Shown here one piece after another: positions 36,291 to 42,487 of a DNA stretch of 64,000 nucleotides. Position numbers and translations under genes: made by a program. Source of the stretch: a virus; IMG/VR virus record IMGVR_UViG_3300036398_003294, positions 1 through 64,000 of that record; one strand, given 5' to 3'. How positions within the stretch are numbered: the stretch's first letter is position 1; each line of letters starts with the position of its first letter. The notes under the pieces are model-generated. The model made no database searches, was not told the DNA's origin, and was given only the letters and a program-made list of their open reading frames with translations.

Positions 36291-36518
36291 ATGATCTGTT
36301 GGTTTGAAAATTCAAATAATGACATCACTTCTATTGATTCTCATGTTTTCTTTTTATCTTGTGTATCAAGTAGGCATTCAGGATATTATATAGATGAGAA
36401 AAACTTTAGGCAGAATATATCTATATATATAGCAAGAGGAAGGGATGTTATAAATAGAACATGGGTGAATAATTGTGATCGGTATTATGCACCACATCTT
36501 AATAAGGAGGGTAAGTAA
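36291..36518 (+). CDS. MICWF array protein 3
   Basis: 75 aa. MICWFEN, VFFLSCVSSRHSG, NFRQNISIYIARGRDVI, TW and YYAPH. The QNISIYIARGRDVI block is shared exactly with copy 11, while SSRHSG is shared with copy 5. The tail HLNKEGK is unique. Confidence 0.8.
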   Translation: MICWFENSNNDITSIDSHVFFLSCVSSRHSGYYIDEKNFRQNISIYIARGRDVINRTWVNNCDRYYAPHLNKEGK

Positions 36519-36520
36519 AA

Positions 36521-36739
36521 ATGATCTGTTGGTTTCACTCACATGGCAATTTAGTTCGATATAATAAAGAGATCGTGTTTCTGATAAACAATTATCAAGG
36601 AGCAGGTTTCCATATACATAAGGGAGATTCATTTAGAAGATCAATCGCTTTATTTAACACAAGAGCCTTAGTACAGCCTAACGGAAAAAATTGGTATATG
36701 GATTGTGATGTTCATTTAGCACCAAATGGAGATAAGTAA
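36521..36739 (+). CDS. MICWF array protein 4 (INNY subtype)
   Basis: 72 aa. MICWFHSHGN, then INNYQGAGFHI in place of the usual SS(I/V)SSRHSG, then SFRRSIALF and HLAPNGDK. It forms a subtype with copy 8, which also has INNY(E)GAG and FRR. Preceded by GGAGGG in the previous gene's tail, a fair SD. Confidence 0.8.
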   Translation: MICWFHSHGNLVRYNKEIVFLINNYQGAGFHIHKGDSFRRSIALFNTRALVQPNGKNWYMDCDVHLAPNGDK

Positions 36740-36741
36740 AA

Positions 36742-36966
36742 ATGATATGTTGGTTTGAAAATGATAGTAATAATGTAATGTCAAATACAAATTTTGTATT
36801 TCTAATGAGTTCGATCTCAAGTCGTCATTCAGGTATGTATTTACAAGAAGAAAATTTTAGATTAGGAATAGCTTTATACATAGCTAGAGATAGAAAACTC
36901 ATTAAACCAAATTGGAAGTATGATATTGATCCGTATTTTAAGCCAAATGGAGATAAGTTAAAATGA
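36742..36966 (+). CDS. MICWF array protein 5
   Basis: 74 aa. MICWFENDSNNV, VFLMSSISSRHSG, ENFRLGIALYIARDR, NW and YFKPNGDK. The N-terminal two thirds match copy 6 most closely, the C-terminus copy 2. SD GGAG in the tail of copy 4. Ends with an ATGA overlap into copy 6. Confidence 0.82.
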   Translation: MICWFENDSNNVMSNTNFVFLMSSISSRHSGMYLQEENFRLGIALYIARDRKLIKPNWKYDIDPYFKPNGDKLK

Positions 36967-37181
36967 TTTGTTGGTTTGAGAATGATAGTAATGATGTTCG
37001 CTCAATAGATAACTATGTTTTTCTATTAGGTTCTATATCTAGTCGTAAAACAGGATTCCATTTACACAACCAAAATTTTCGTTTAGGTATGGCATTATAC
37101 CTAGCAAGAGGAAGGGATGTTATAAATAAGACATGGATAAATCAATCTGATGCCTATTTAGCACCAAAGGATAAAAAATGA
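36963..37181 (+). CDS. MICWF array protein 6
   Basis: 72 aa. MICWFENDSNDV, VFLLGSISSRKTG, QNFRLGMALYLARGRDVI, TWINQSDAYLAPK. Close to the family consensus. The GRDVIN.TW.N block links it to copies 3 and 11, and NQSDAYLAPK to copies 10 and 11. Confidence 0.83.
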   Translation: MICWFENDSNDVRSIDNYVFLLGSISSRKTGFHLHNQNFRLGMALYLARGRDVINKTWINQSDAYLAPKDKK

Positions 37182-37402
37182 TTTGTTGGTTTGTCAATAA
37201 AGGTAATGCACCTGAAGCTAATGAACATAATGTTTTTTTATTGTCTAGTGTATCGCCCAAAAGAGTAGGTGAGATGGTAGATGAAAGAAACTTTAGAAGG
37301 TTTGTAGCTTTATCTACAGCAAAGGGTAGAGAAGTCGTAGGTCGAGGTGAGTGGATTTTAAACCATAATTTATATTTAGCACCTAAGAAAGGATTAAGAT
37401 AA
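37178..37402 (+). CDS. MICWF array protein 7
   Basis: 74 aa. MICWFVNKGN, VFLLSSVSPKRVG, NFRRFVALSTAKGREVVGRG, W and LYLAPKKG. The REVVGR...W block is shared with copy 8 and no other, suggesting a local exchange or duplication. Confidence 0.8.
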   Translation: MICWFVNKGNAPEANEHNVFLLSSVSPKRVGEMVDERNFRRFVALSTAKGREVVGRGEWILNHNLYLAPKKGLR

Positions 37403-37403
37403 A

Positions 37404-37622
37404 ATGCTATATTGGTTTCATCATGGTGGAAATAGATTTCAATATAATGAAAAGCTATGTCACTATATCAACAATTATGAGGGAGCTGGTCTTGTGATCA
37501 CAAAAGAAAACTTCAGAAGATGTATGGCATTGTCGATTGCAAGAGCAAGAGAAATCGTAGGCAGGAATAATTGGATAGTGGACTCTGATTTATATATTTC
37601 ACCAAAGGATAAGATAAAATGA
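37404..37622 (+). CDS. MICWF array protein 8 (INNY subtype)
   Basis: 72 aa. Begins MLYWFHHGGN, so Cys3 is missing although Trp4 is kept. INNYEGAG pairs it with copy 4; the C-terminal half AREIVGRNNWI..SDLYISPK pairs it with copy 7. It looks like a recombinant of two lineages. ATGA overlap with copy 9. Confidence 0.8.
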   Translation: MLYWFHHGGNRFQYNEKLCHYINNYEGAGLVITKENFRRCMALSIARAREIVGRNNWIVDSDLYISPKDKIK

Positions 37623-37849
37623 TCTGTTGGTTTGAGAATGTAGGCAGTTGCACTACAACAAATAGAGTAGTTTGTTATATGGTATCTTATCCGTCACCTA
37701 GTGGAAATGGTATTTGTATCTATGCAGGCTCAAACTTTAGAGAATTTATTTCTTTTTCTGTTTGTAAAAGTGATTATCTCATTCCACAATCAAATTGGCT
37801 TACACATAGTAATAGATACCTAGCACCTAAGAAAGATAAGTTAAAATGA
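37619..37849 (+). CDS. MICWF array protein 9
   Basis: 76 aa, the longest member. MICWFENVGS, then a divergent Cys-containing middle (VVCYMVSYPSPSGNGICIYAG), NFREFISFSVCKS, NW and RYLAPKKDK. Five cysteines in total, more than any other copy. ATGA overlap with copy 10. Confidence 0.78.
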   Translation: MICWFENVGSCTTTNRVVCYMVSYPSPSGNGICIYAGSNFREFISFSVCKSDYLIPQSNWLTHSNRYLAPKKDKLK

Positions 37850-38058
37850 TCTGTTGGCTTAATAATAATAGTAATGATGTTTTTCAGAATACAATGACTG
37901 TGTTTTTAATATCCTCATTTGCAAGTAAGGCACATGGACTTTATGTACATAAAGAAAATTTTAGAAATTCGATATCTCTTTTTTTAAGTAGATCTAATAC
38001 AAATAGCAATTGGATAAATCAATCAGATGCCTATCTAGCACCTAAGAAAGATAAATAA
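37846..38058 (+). CDS. MICWF array protein 10
   Basis: 70 aa. MICWLNNNSNDV, VFLISSFASKAHG, ENFRNSISLFLSRSNTNSNW (as copy 1), then INQSDAYLAPKKDK (as copies 6 and 11). This is the clearest mosaic in the array: the middle matches copy 1 and the end matches copies 6 and 11. Confidence 0.82.
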   Translation: MICWLNNNSNDVFQNTMTVFLISSFASKAHGLYVHKENFRNSISLFLSRSNTNSNWINQSDAYLAPKKDK

Positions 38059-38060
38059 AA

Positions 38061-38276
38061 ATGATCTGTTGGTTTGAAAACCTAAACAACACTGTGCAAA
38101 CGATTCAATTTCAAGTTTATTTTATGTCTTCTAAATCATCACAAGCACATGGATATTATTTGGATGAAAAAAGTTTTAGACAAAATATATCTATCTATAT
38201 AGCAAGAGGAAGAGATGTTATATTTACTACATGGATAAACCAATCAGATGTGTATTTAGCACCTAAGAAAGGATAA
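38061..38276 (+). CDS. MICWF array protein 11
   Basis: 71 aa. MICWFENLNN, VYFMSSKSSQAHG, SFRQNISIYIARGRDVI (as copy 3), then TWINQSDVYLAPKKG (as copies 6 and 10). Last member; the next gene (38284) is unrelated, so the array ends cleanly here. Confidence 0.82.
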   Translation: MICWFENLNNTVQTIQFQVYFMSSKSSQAHGYYLDEKSFRQNISIYIARGRDVIFTTWINQSDVYLAPKKG

Positions 38277-38283
38277 AGTTAAA

Positions 38284-38787
38284 ATGAAAGATTTATTATT
38301 TGAATGCAATGATCAAGGCATGACAGAAAAAGAATTTACTGAAATGTTTTGTAAGGTATGCAAAAATAGAAAATGTGCAAGAGCAAGTTGGGCATTTTCT
38401 TCATGGGATGAAAGAATTAATACTCAATATGATAGATTTTTTCATACACCTACTATAAAGCAATCTGAAGCCTCTCAATATAAAGGCATCAGTGATTTTG
38501 AAGAATACCATATCAATCCTGTAGTCGATATATGGACACCTGCAAGTTTAGATTTTAGTAAATCACAACCTAAACATTATAAGATAGAACAAGATATTTC
38601 TCAATCATCCATTGAGAAACCTATCTTATCACAGCATGATGAAATAAACACACCTGTGCAAAACCTATATTTTATAGGTGACAGTAAACAACAAGTACAA
38701 CCACAACAACAAACCATTCAACAAGACGAATGGTCTTTGCCACCTAAAACTTTAAAAGTTGGTGGCAAGTTTCAAATGGGAAAATAA
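38284..38787 (+). CDS. Conserved phage protein with N-terminal cysteine cluster
   Basis: 167 aa. The N-terminal 60 residues contain FCKVCKNRKCARASWAFSSW then DERINTQYDRFFHTP. This C..C...C arrangement, followed by an aromatic W.eRi.tQ segment, is one I recall from several large phages as a conserved protein of unknown function, perhaps metal-binding. The middle is Q/S-rich and low complexity (QQVQPQQQTIQQ). The C-terminus is LPPKTLKVGGKFQMGK. Lies directly after the array and is probably co-transcribed with it. Confidence 0.6.
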   Translation: MKDLLFECNDQGMTEKEFTEMFCKVCKNRKCARASWAFSSWDERINTQYDRFFHTPTIKQSEASQYKGISDFEEYHINPVVDIWTPASLDFSKSQPKHYKIEQDISQSSIEKPILSQHDEINTPVQNLYFIGDSKQQVQPQQQTIQQDEWSLPPKTLKVGGKFQMGK

Positions 38788-38789
38788 AA

Positions 38790-39002
38790 ATGTTAAACTC
38801 AACAATCATTCAAGCTATTAATGATGGCTATCAAGTCGTTTTACCAGCTACAGTAAAAAGAGATTTAAAGATCGAGTTAAAGTATTATAACTTGGTTATC
38901 TGTACAAAAGAAGAAGTGAAAAACAAAGAAAAGTTAATTTTCTTGAAATGGGAAGATGCTAATGAACTTGAAAGATTATCTTGGAAACAATTTTTACTTT
39001 AA
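38790..39002 (+). CDS. Small hypothetical protein, 70 aa
   Basis: 70 aa, 2 bp after the previous stop, so translated by coupling. Mixed alpha/beta with IQAINDGYQVVLPATVKRDL at the start. No recognised domain. Overlaps the next gene by about 40 bases in another frame. Confidence 0.55.
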   Translation: MLNSTIIQAINDGYQVVLPATVKRDLKIELKYYNLVICTKEEVKNKEKLIFLKWEDANELERLSWKQFLL

Positions 39003-39330
39003 GCGATGGATTGATCCTGTGTTGGTCTTGCCACCTGATCTCATACCTAAAGTAAATAAGAAACAAAAAAGAGCAATGAAAGAGGCAGAGGCATGGGTCT
39101 TAAAATATGGCAGTACAATTTTATATCTTAAAGGACTAATCCGAAAAGATGAATTTGTATATATGGAAGAAAATCATGTTTTTGTGAACACGATTATTAA
39201 ACCTACAATGCAAGAATTGATAGACATAGCTAAGATCTGTGGTGAAGAACAATTTCAGACAGTGATAAAAATGACATCACATAAAAAAATTGTTGAGTAC
39301 CTGCGACAATATTATTGTATAATTAAATAA
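38962..39330 (+). CDS. Small hypothetical protein, 122 aa
   Basis: 122 aa from the ATG at 38962, chosen because GGGAAG lies 6 bases upstream; an ATG at 38956 is also possible but sits directly against that SD. Basic N-terminal half (PKVNKKQKRAMKEAEAWVLK), then a region with TMQELIDIAKICGEEQFQTV. No known family. Overlaps the end of the 70-aa gene. Confidence 0.55.
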   Translation: MNLKDYLGNNFYFKRWIDPVLVLPPDLIPKVNKKQKRAMKEAEAWVLKYGSTILYLKGLIRKDEFVYMEENHVFVNTIIKPTMQELIDIAKICGEEQFQTVIKMTSHKKIVEYLRQYYCIIK

Positions 39331-39354
39331 ACTCAAACCAAAGGATATGTTCAA

Positions 39355-39618
39355 ATGACAGTATCAGAAAAATTAGCACAAGCGATTGCACAATTACAAG
39401 CAGTAGTTTCCGATGTTGAATCTGCTGAAAAAGGTAAGCTCAAACCAAGTGTACGAGCAAGAAAAGAACTTTTAACAGTTTCTAAATCTTTAAATGGTTT
39501 AAGAAAAGAATTGTTGGAAGTAGCTAAAGCAGAAAAAGAAAAGAGAAAAGCTGAAAAGGAAGCCAATCCTAAAAAGAAATATGCAACAGGCTTTGCGATT
39601 AAGAAAGCTAAAGCCTAA
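39355..39618 (+). CDS. Small lysine-rich histone-H1-like protein
   Basis: 87 aa, SD AAAGGA. An N-terminal helix (EKLAQAIAQLQAVVSDVES), then SVRARKELLTVSKSLNGLRK and a lysine/alanine/glutamate-rich tail ending KKKYATGFAIKKAKA. This ARK.LL...K....RKE.LE pattern is common in small phage proteins labelled histone-like. DNA binding is plausible from charge but not shown. Followed by a strong hairpin. Confidence 0.6.
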   Translation: MTVSEKLAQAIAQLQAVVSDVESAEKGKLKPSVRARKELLTVSKSLNGLRKELLEVAKAEKEKRKAEKEANPKKKYATGFAIKKAKA

Positions 39619-39627
39619 TCATTAAAT

Positions 39628-39660
39628 ATCTTTATCTTAAGTATCTCTTAAGATAAGGAT
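39628..39660 (+). promoter_or_regulatory. Strong hairpin covering the ribosome site of the 39668 gene
   Basis: ATCTTTATCTTAAG (39628-39641) pairs with CTTAAGATAAGGAT (39647-39660): 14 pairs including one G-U, 5-nt loop TATCT. The right arm holds the SD AAGGA for the ATG at 39668. There is no U-run after it, so a simple terminator is less likely than an SD-masking structure, though both are possible. Confidence 0.6.
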
Positions 39661-39667
39661 ATACATA

Positions 39668-39892
39668 ATGTTAATAGTATGGATAGCTTTATGCACTCTC
39701 CCTATGTATGTAGGGATTACTCTTAAAGTAAGCATCATACTATTAGACAGCGAGTTGGCAATACAGGATAAGGTAGTTTGGTATGTAAAAATATTAGGCT
39801 ACCTTTTTTTATTTTGGTATGTAGAGATACTAGATTATATGATTGATAAAGATTTATGGACGATCAAATGGTATTTAAAATTTAAGACTTAG
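39668..39892 (+). CDS. Small membrane protein, 74 aa
   Basis: 74 aa with two hydrophobic segments: LIVWIALCTLPMYVGITLKV (about 2-21) with continuation, and VVWYVKILGYLFLFWYVEIL (about 36-55). Likely inner-membrane; could act in lysis control or superinfection exclusion, but nothing decides this. It converges with and overlaps the minus-strand 334-aa gene by 11 bp. Its ribosome site is in the hairpin just upstream, so expression is probably stage-restricted. Confidence 0.6.
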   Translation: MLIVWIALCTLPMYVGITLKVSIILLDSELAIQDKVVWYVKILGYLFLFWYVEILDYMIDKDLWTIKWYLKFKT

Positions 39893-40886
39893 GACTATAG
39901 AACATATAACTAGCAACATCCATAATATTTTGATGTGCATGAGCAAGTTTACTTTCAACCCAATCTTCTAAAGGTGTATCATGCTTAATAATATCTGCAA
40001 GAGAAGAAAGTTGAGTAAGCATTTGATTGATGTTAGAAACAGACATATAAGAACCATCAGAATCAGCTTGAAGATCCATAATAGCATTAGCTTTTTTACC
40101 TAGCTTTCTAGCTTCTTTTCTTTTAGTCTTAGCAGTCGTTTTAAGATCTTTAACAGCTTTCTTAACAAGTTCTTCTGCACTCTTAATAATATCAAAAGAC
40201 GAAGCTAGTTTGTCATGCAAATCAGCTGGAATAACATTAGATTTTTTAAGGTATGGTAGATCTTGTTTAGACCATGCAGTTTTATATTCTTTAGCTTTTT
40301 CATCAGCTTTATCTGCTTCAGCTAAAAGTTCATTCATTTCGGATTCAATAGATGCGATTAACATTCTAGCAGTTCTATTAAGAAACTTATTTTGACCAGC
40401 TTGTTTATTAATAAACTTATTAGCTACTCTTGATGCAAGTTTAACATTAAGTTCTTTTTCACAAGACTCTTGAGATTTAGGTGCTTGACCTGTAATTGTA
40501 CCACCATACATACAGGTATTTACTTTCCATTCATCTTCAAAGTCTTGTTCTTTAATCCATTTTTGCCATTCTTTCTTACCTTTGGGTCCTTCATGAAATC
40601 TTGATTCTCTTTGAAGATCTGCTTTCTTAAATTGATCTTTATATTTCTCAGTGTTTTCTTCCCATTCATCTTGAAAATCTTTAGGTTGGTCTTCAAACCA
40701 TTCTTTAAATTCTTTCTTACCTTTGGGGCCTTCATGAAATCTTGATTCTTTATCAAAATCAGCAAACATATCATTTGCCTCAATGCTACCATAATCTCTT
40801 CTCATCATTAGAGGTTGAGATAAGCCTTGATCAGTATCACTACAGCCACAGGCTGTAAAACGATTAAATTTATTTCTTCTTAACAT
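39882..40886 (-). CDS. Virion/assembly-type protein with duplicated RFHEGPKGKKE motif
   Basis: 334 aa, SD AAAGGAT. Two copies of ESRFHEGPKGKKE(F/W) followed by (K/Q)(E/K)W and a D(F/FQ)DEW helix (about residues 47-85 and 93-122). A cysteine near the N-terminus (ACGCSD). The C-terminal 200 residues are helical and charged; the end, LEDWVESKLAHAHQNIMDVA then SYMFY, matches a C-terminal motif I recall in many large-phage proteins. Downstream of the cysteine protease gene with a 4-bp gap, hinting that it may be a protease substrate or partner, which is inference. Confidence 0.6.
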   Translation of the reverse strand: MLRRNKFNRFTACGCSDTDQGLSQPLMMRRDYGSIEANDMFADFDKESRFHEGPKGKKEFKEWFEDQPKDFQDEWEENTEKYKDQFKKADLQRESRFHEGPKGKKEWQKWIKEQDFEDEWKVNTCMYGGTITGQAPKSQESCEKELNVKLASRVANKFINKQAGQNKFLNRTARMLIASIESEMNELLAEADKADEKAKEYKTAWSKQDLPYLKKSNVIPADLHDKLASSFDIIKSAEELVKKAVKDLKTTAKTKRKEARKLGKKANAIMDLQADSDGSYMSVSNINQMLTQLSSLADIIKHDTPLEDWVESKLAHAHQNIMDVASYMFYSPKS

Positions 40887-40890
40887 TTTA

Positions 40891-41451
40891 TTAAAATCCT
40901 TTTCTTTTTCTTAGAGATGCCATCACTTGACGACCTTCTGTGTTAATTTCACGATCTACCATAAGAGCAGGTCTACGAACCATGTAGTTGGGCCATTTTT
41001 CTGACCACTTGGAATAAAAGGTACTTGAATCCACAATGCGAACAGTTTGATCAGGATCAGGGATATTTGGATCAGCTACATAAACATCCATATTACCATC
41101 AGGTTTTTCAACTACATCAAAGACTAAACTAGCATGACTCCATTCTCTACCTTCAGGATTCCAAGAGATAAGAACAGGTTTACCTAGATCAGTCCAGCCT
41201 TTAACTTGCTTTAATGTGGAAGGTACAACTAAAGTGCCTCTACATCCATAATGTTGAAGGCAAGCTAAAACTTCTTCCCATCTAGCACCTTGCATAGGTT
41301 TAGCACCAATTACTTTTTGAACTTCATCTTCTGATGTATCAAAACCTAAAGCATTTAATGCCATAGCTGTAGATGCAGATACACAAGAGTATTGTGTTCT
41401 TTGCCTTACAGGATTGACATTAGCTTTGGCAATACGATTATTAAAAAACAT
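40891..41451 (-). CDS. C39/papain-like cysteine protease
   Basis: 186 aa from the ATG at 41451 (AAAGG 10 bases upstream); an ATG at 41469 would add six residues. Catalytic residues are readable: Cys23 in TQYSCVSASTAMALNALG, His106 in EWSHASLVFDV and Asp127 in VYVADPNIPDPDQTVR. The preceding Gln17 could form the oxyanion hole. WNPEGREWSHAS, FYSKWSEKWPNYMVRRPALM and GRQV are strongly conserved in related proteins of large phages and cyanophages as I remember them. Substrate unknown; head or tail protein maturation, or modification of a host protein, is possible. Transcribed with the 334-aa gene. Confidence 0.75.
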   Translation of the reverse strand: MFFNNRIAKANVNPVRQRTQYSCVSASTAMALNALGFDTSEDEVQKVIGAKPMQGARWEEVLACLQHYGCRGTLVVPSTLKQVKGWTDLGKPVLISWNPEGREWSHASLVFDVVEKPDGNMDVYVADPNIPDPDQTVRIVDSSTFYSKWSEKWPNYMVRRPALMVDREINTEGRQVMASLRKRKGF

Positions 41452-41528
41452 AGGAATAGAACCTTTCATCTTTATATGTATGCAAGATAGATTGAATATA
41501 AAAAGAATATGAAAAAAAGTTTTAAAAA

Positions 41529-41570
41529 GTTGCAATAGATGCTTATCCATAAGTGTTTTAGGTATGTAAG
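41529..41570 (+). promoter_or_regulatory. Early promoter-like element, copy 6
   Basis: GTTGCAAT, GATGCTTATCCATAAGTGTTTTA then GGTATGTAAG in pieces (short form). The stretch ATGCTTATCCATAAGTGTTT is identical in copies 10 and 11. Upstream tract AAAAAAAGTTTTAAAAA. Drives the 103-aa gene and lies in the divergent gap with the cysteine protease gene. Confidence 0.7.
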
Positions 41571-41595
41571 AAACGAAATGAAAGGAAAGGAAAAA

Positions 41596-41907
41596 ATGAT
41601 GAAGTCAATTCTTAATACTCTTGCTCTTAATGGTTTCACTCTCAATATTGAAGTTGAGAATGATCTTAGTATCTCTGGTGACATCTCTATGAATGACATA
41701 AAGAGAGATTTCTATCTCACAAACAAAGACTTTACTTTGATTGAGTTTGTGTATGACTATTCAACAGGTACTTATAATGACAATGTGTTATTAGAAGTCT
41801 TAACAGATGATCTTGGTCTTATTACTACTATGACTAAAGAAATCTTTGATAACATAGACAATGAGATCAAAGGTGAAGAACTCTACTTAGAATACATGAA
41901 AGGATAA
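41596..41907 (+). CDS. Small early-type acidic protein, 103 aa
   Basis: 103 aa. Start at 41596 (ATGATG) chosen for the double SD AAAGGAAAGG. Begins MMKSILNTLALNGFTLNIEV, similar to the partial protein at 63699 (MIKSIVKKVALALANHSISL), so these are probably paralogs each driven by the same sub-type of promoter element. Acidic, alpha/beta. Function unknown. Confidence 0.65.
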   Translation: MMKSILNTLALNGFTLNIEVENDLSISGDISMNDIKRDFYLTNKDFTLIEFVYDYSTGTYNDNVLLEVLTDDLGLITTMTKEIFDNIDNEIKGEELYLEYMKG

Positions 41908-41947
41908 AAAAATGAACAACAGTCAACCAACAAAGGAGTTATCCAAA

Positions 41948-42187
41948 ATGGAAGAACTAGAAAATTTAATTGCCAAGAATGGCAAAGTAGAAGGCAACCT
42001 TGTAGGCATAGATGGTAATGCTATTGCTTTGATAGGATATACATCACAATGCTTAAGAAGAGCAAAGTGGTCTAGAAAAGATATTGAAACATTTCAAAAG
42101 ATTGCTTTAAGTGGTGATTACAACAATGTGATTTGTTGCTGTGTATTGGTCTTAACCTTTGAAGATGAAAGTGGAGACTTATGCTAG
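41948..42187 (+). CDS. Conserved small phage protein, 79 aa
   Basis: 79 aa from 41948, where AAAGGAG lies 9 bases upstream; an in-frame ATG at 41912 also has AAAGGA and would add 12 residues. The core KVEGNLVGIDGNAIALIGYT, then an LRRAKWSRKDIETF helix and SGDYNNVICCC, fits a very common phage protein type (GNAF..mG...ra.....v....eA..GDY..ll) of unknown function. Stop overlaps the next start. Confidence 0.65.
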   Translation: MEELENLIAKNGKVEGNLVGIDGNAIALIGYTSQCLRRAKWSRKDIETFQKIALSGDYNNVICCCVLVLTFEDESGDLC

Positions 42188-42411
42188 TAGGAGTTGCACT
42201 TGATTTTGAAAATCTCTGTAAAAAGCATGGTTGGGAAAAGAAAAACAATTACTTGTATGTTGATTCAGAAACAGGATTGGTTTTGAAAATCAAAAGTGAT
42301 TGTGTAATTCTTTCACATGAAGATGGTCTTGATGATGAAATCCCTTTAATAGGATCAGCCATAGAAACAATGGCAGTGGTCAAAAGTCTAAGAAAAGAAT
42401 ATTTATATTAA
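42181..42411 (+). CDS. Small acidic protein, 76 aa
   Basis: 76 aa, starting inside the end of the previous gene (ATG at 42181, that gene's stop at 42185-42187), SD GGAG. Alternating beta segments (YLYVDSETGLVLKIKSDCVI) and an acidic loop. No domain recognised. Translationally coupled with the two upstream small genes. Confidence 0.6.
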   Translation: MLVGVALDFENLCKKHGWEKKNNYLYVDSETGLVLKIKSDCVILSHEDGLDDEIPLIGSAIETMAVVKSLRKEYLY

Positions 42412-42487
42412 GATTGTAAAAATCTGTGAATATACTCTAAGCAATAACACACACACTTATCAATCTATCAAAAAAGGATTTAAAAAG

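Larger units (their letters stand above)
35839..38276 (+). repeat. Tandem array of eleven paralogous small genes
   Basis: Eleven complete genes of 70-76 codons lie head to tail at a period of 215-231 bp. Most begin with a near-identical 20-bp sequence, ATGATCTGTTGGTTTGAAAA or close variants, and end with codons for (Y)LAPKKDK or FKPNGDK. Neighbours either overlap as ATGA (stop TGA within the next ATGA) or are separated by 1-3 bp. Every copy keeps an intact frame, so selection maintains protein coding. Confidence 0.92.

Noticed and set aside
36445-36460. TATAAATA matches inside array copies 3 and 6 as late promoters
   Set aside because: They lie within coding sequence in the conserved DVIN(R/K) codons and are explained by the protein; no hairpin or SD arrangement nearby.
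35839-38276. Regular ~220-bp spaced repeats as a possible CRISPR-like array
   Set aside because: The repeated 20-mers are gene starts, the period is far too long, and each unit is a complete open frame.
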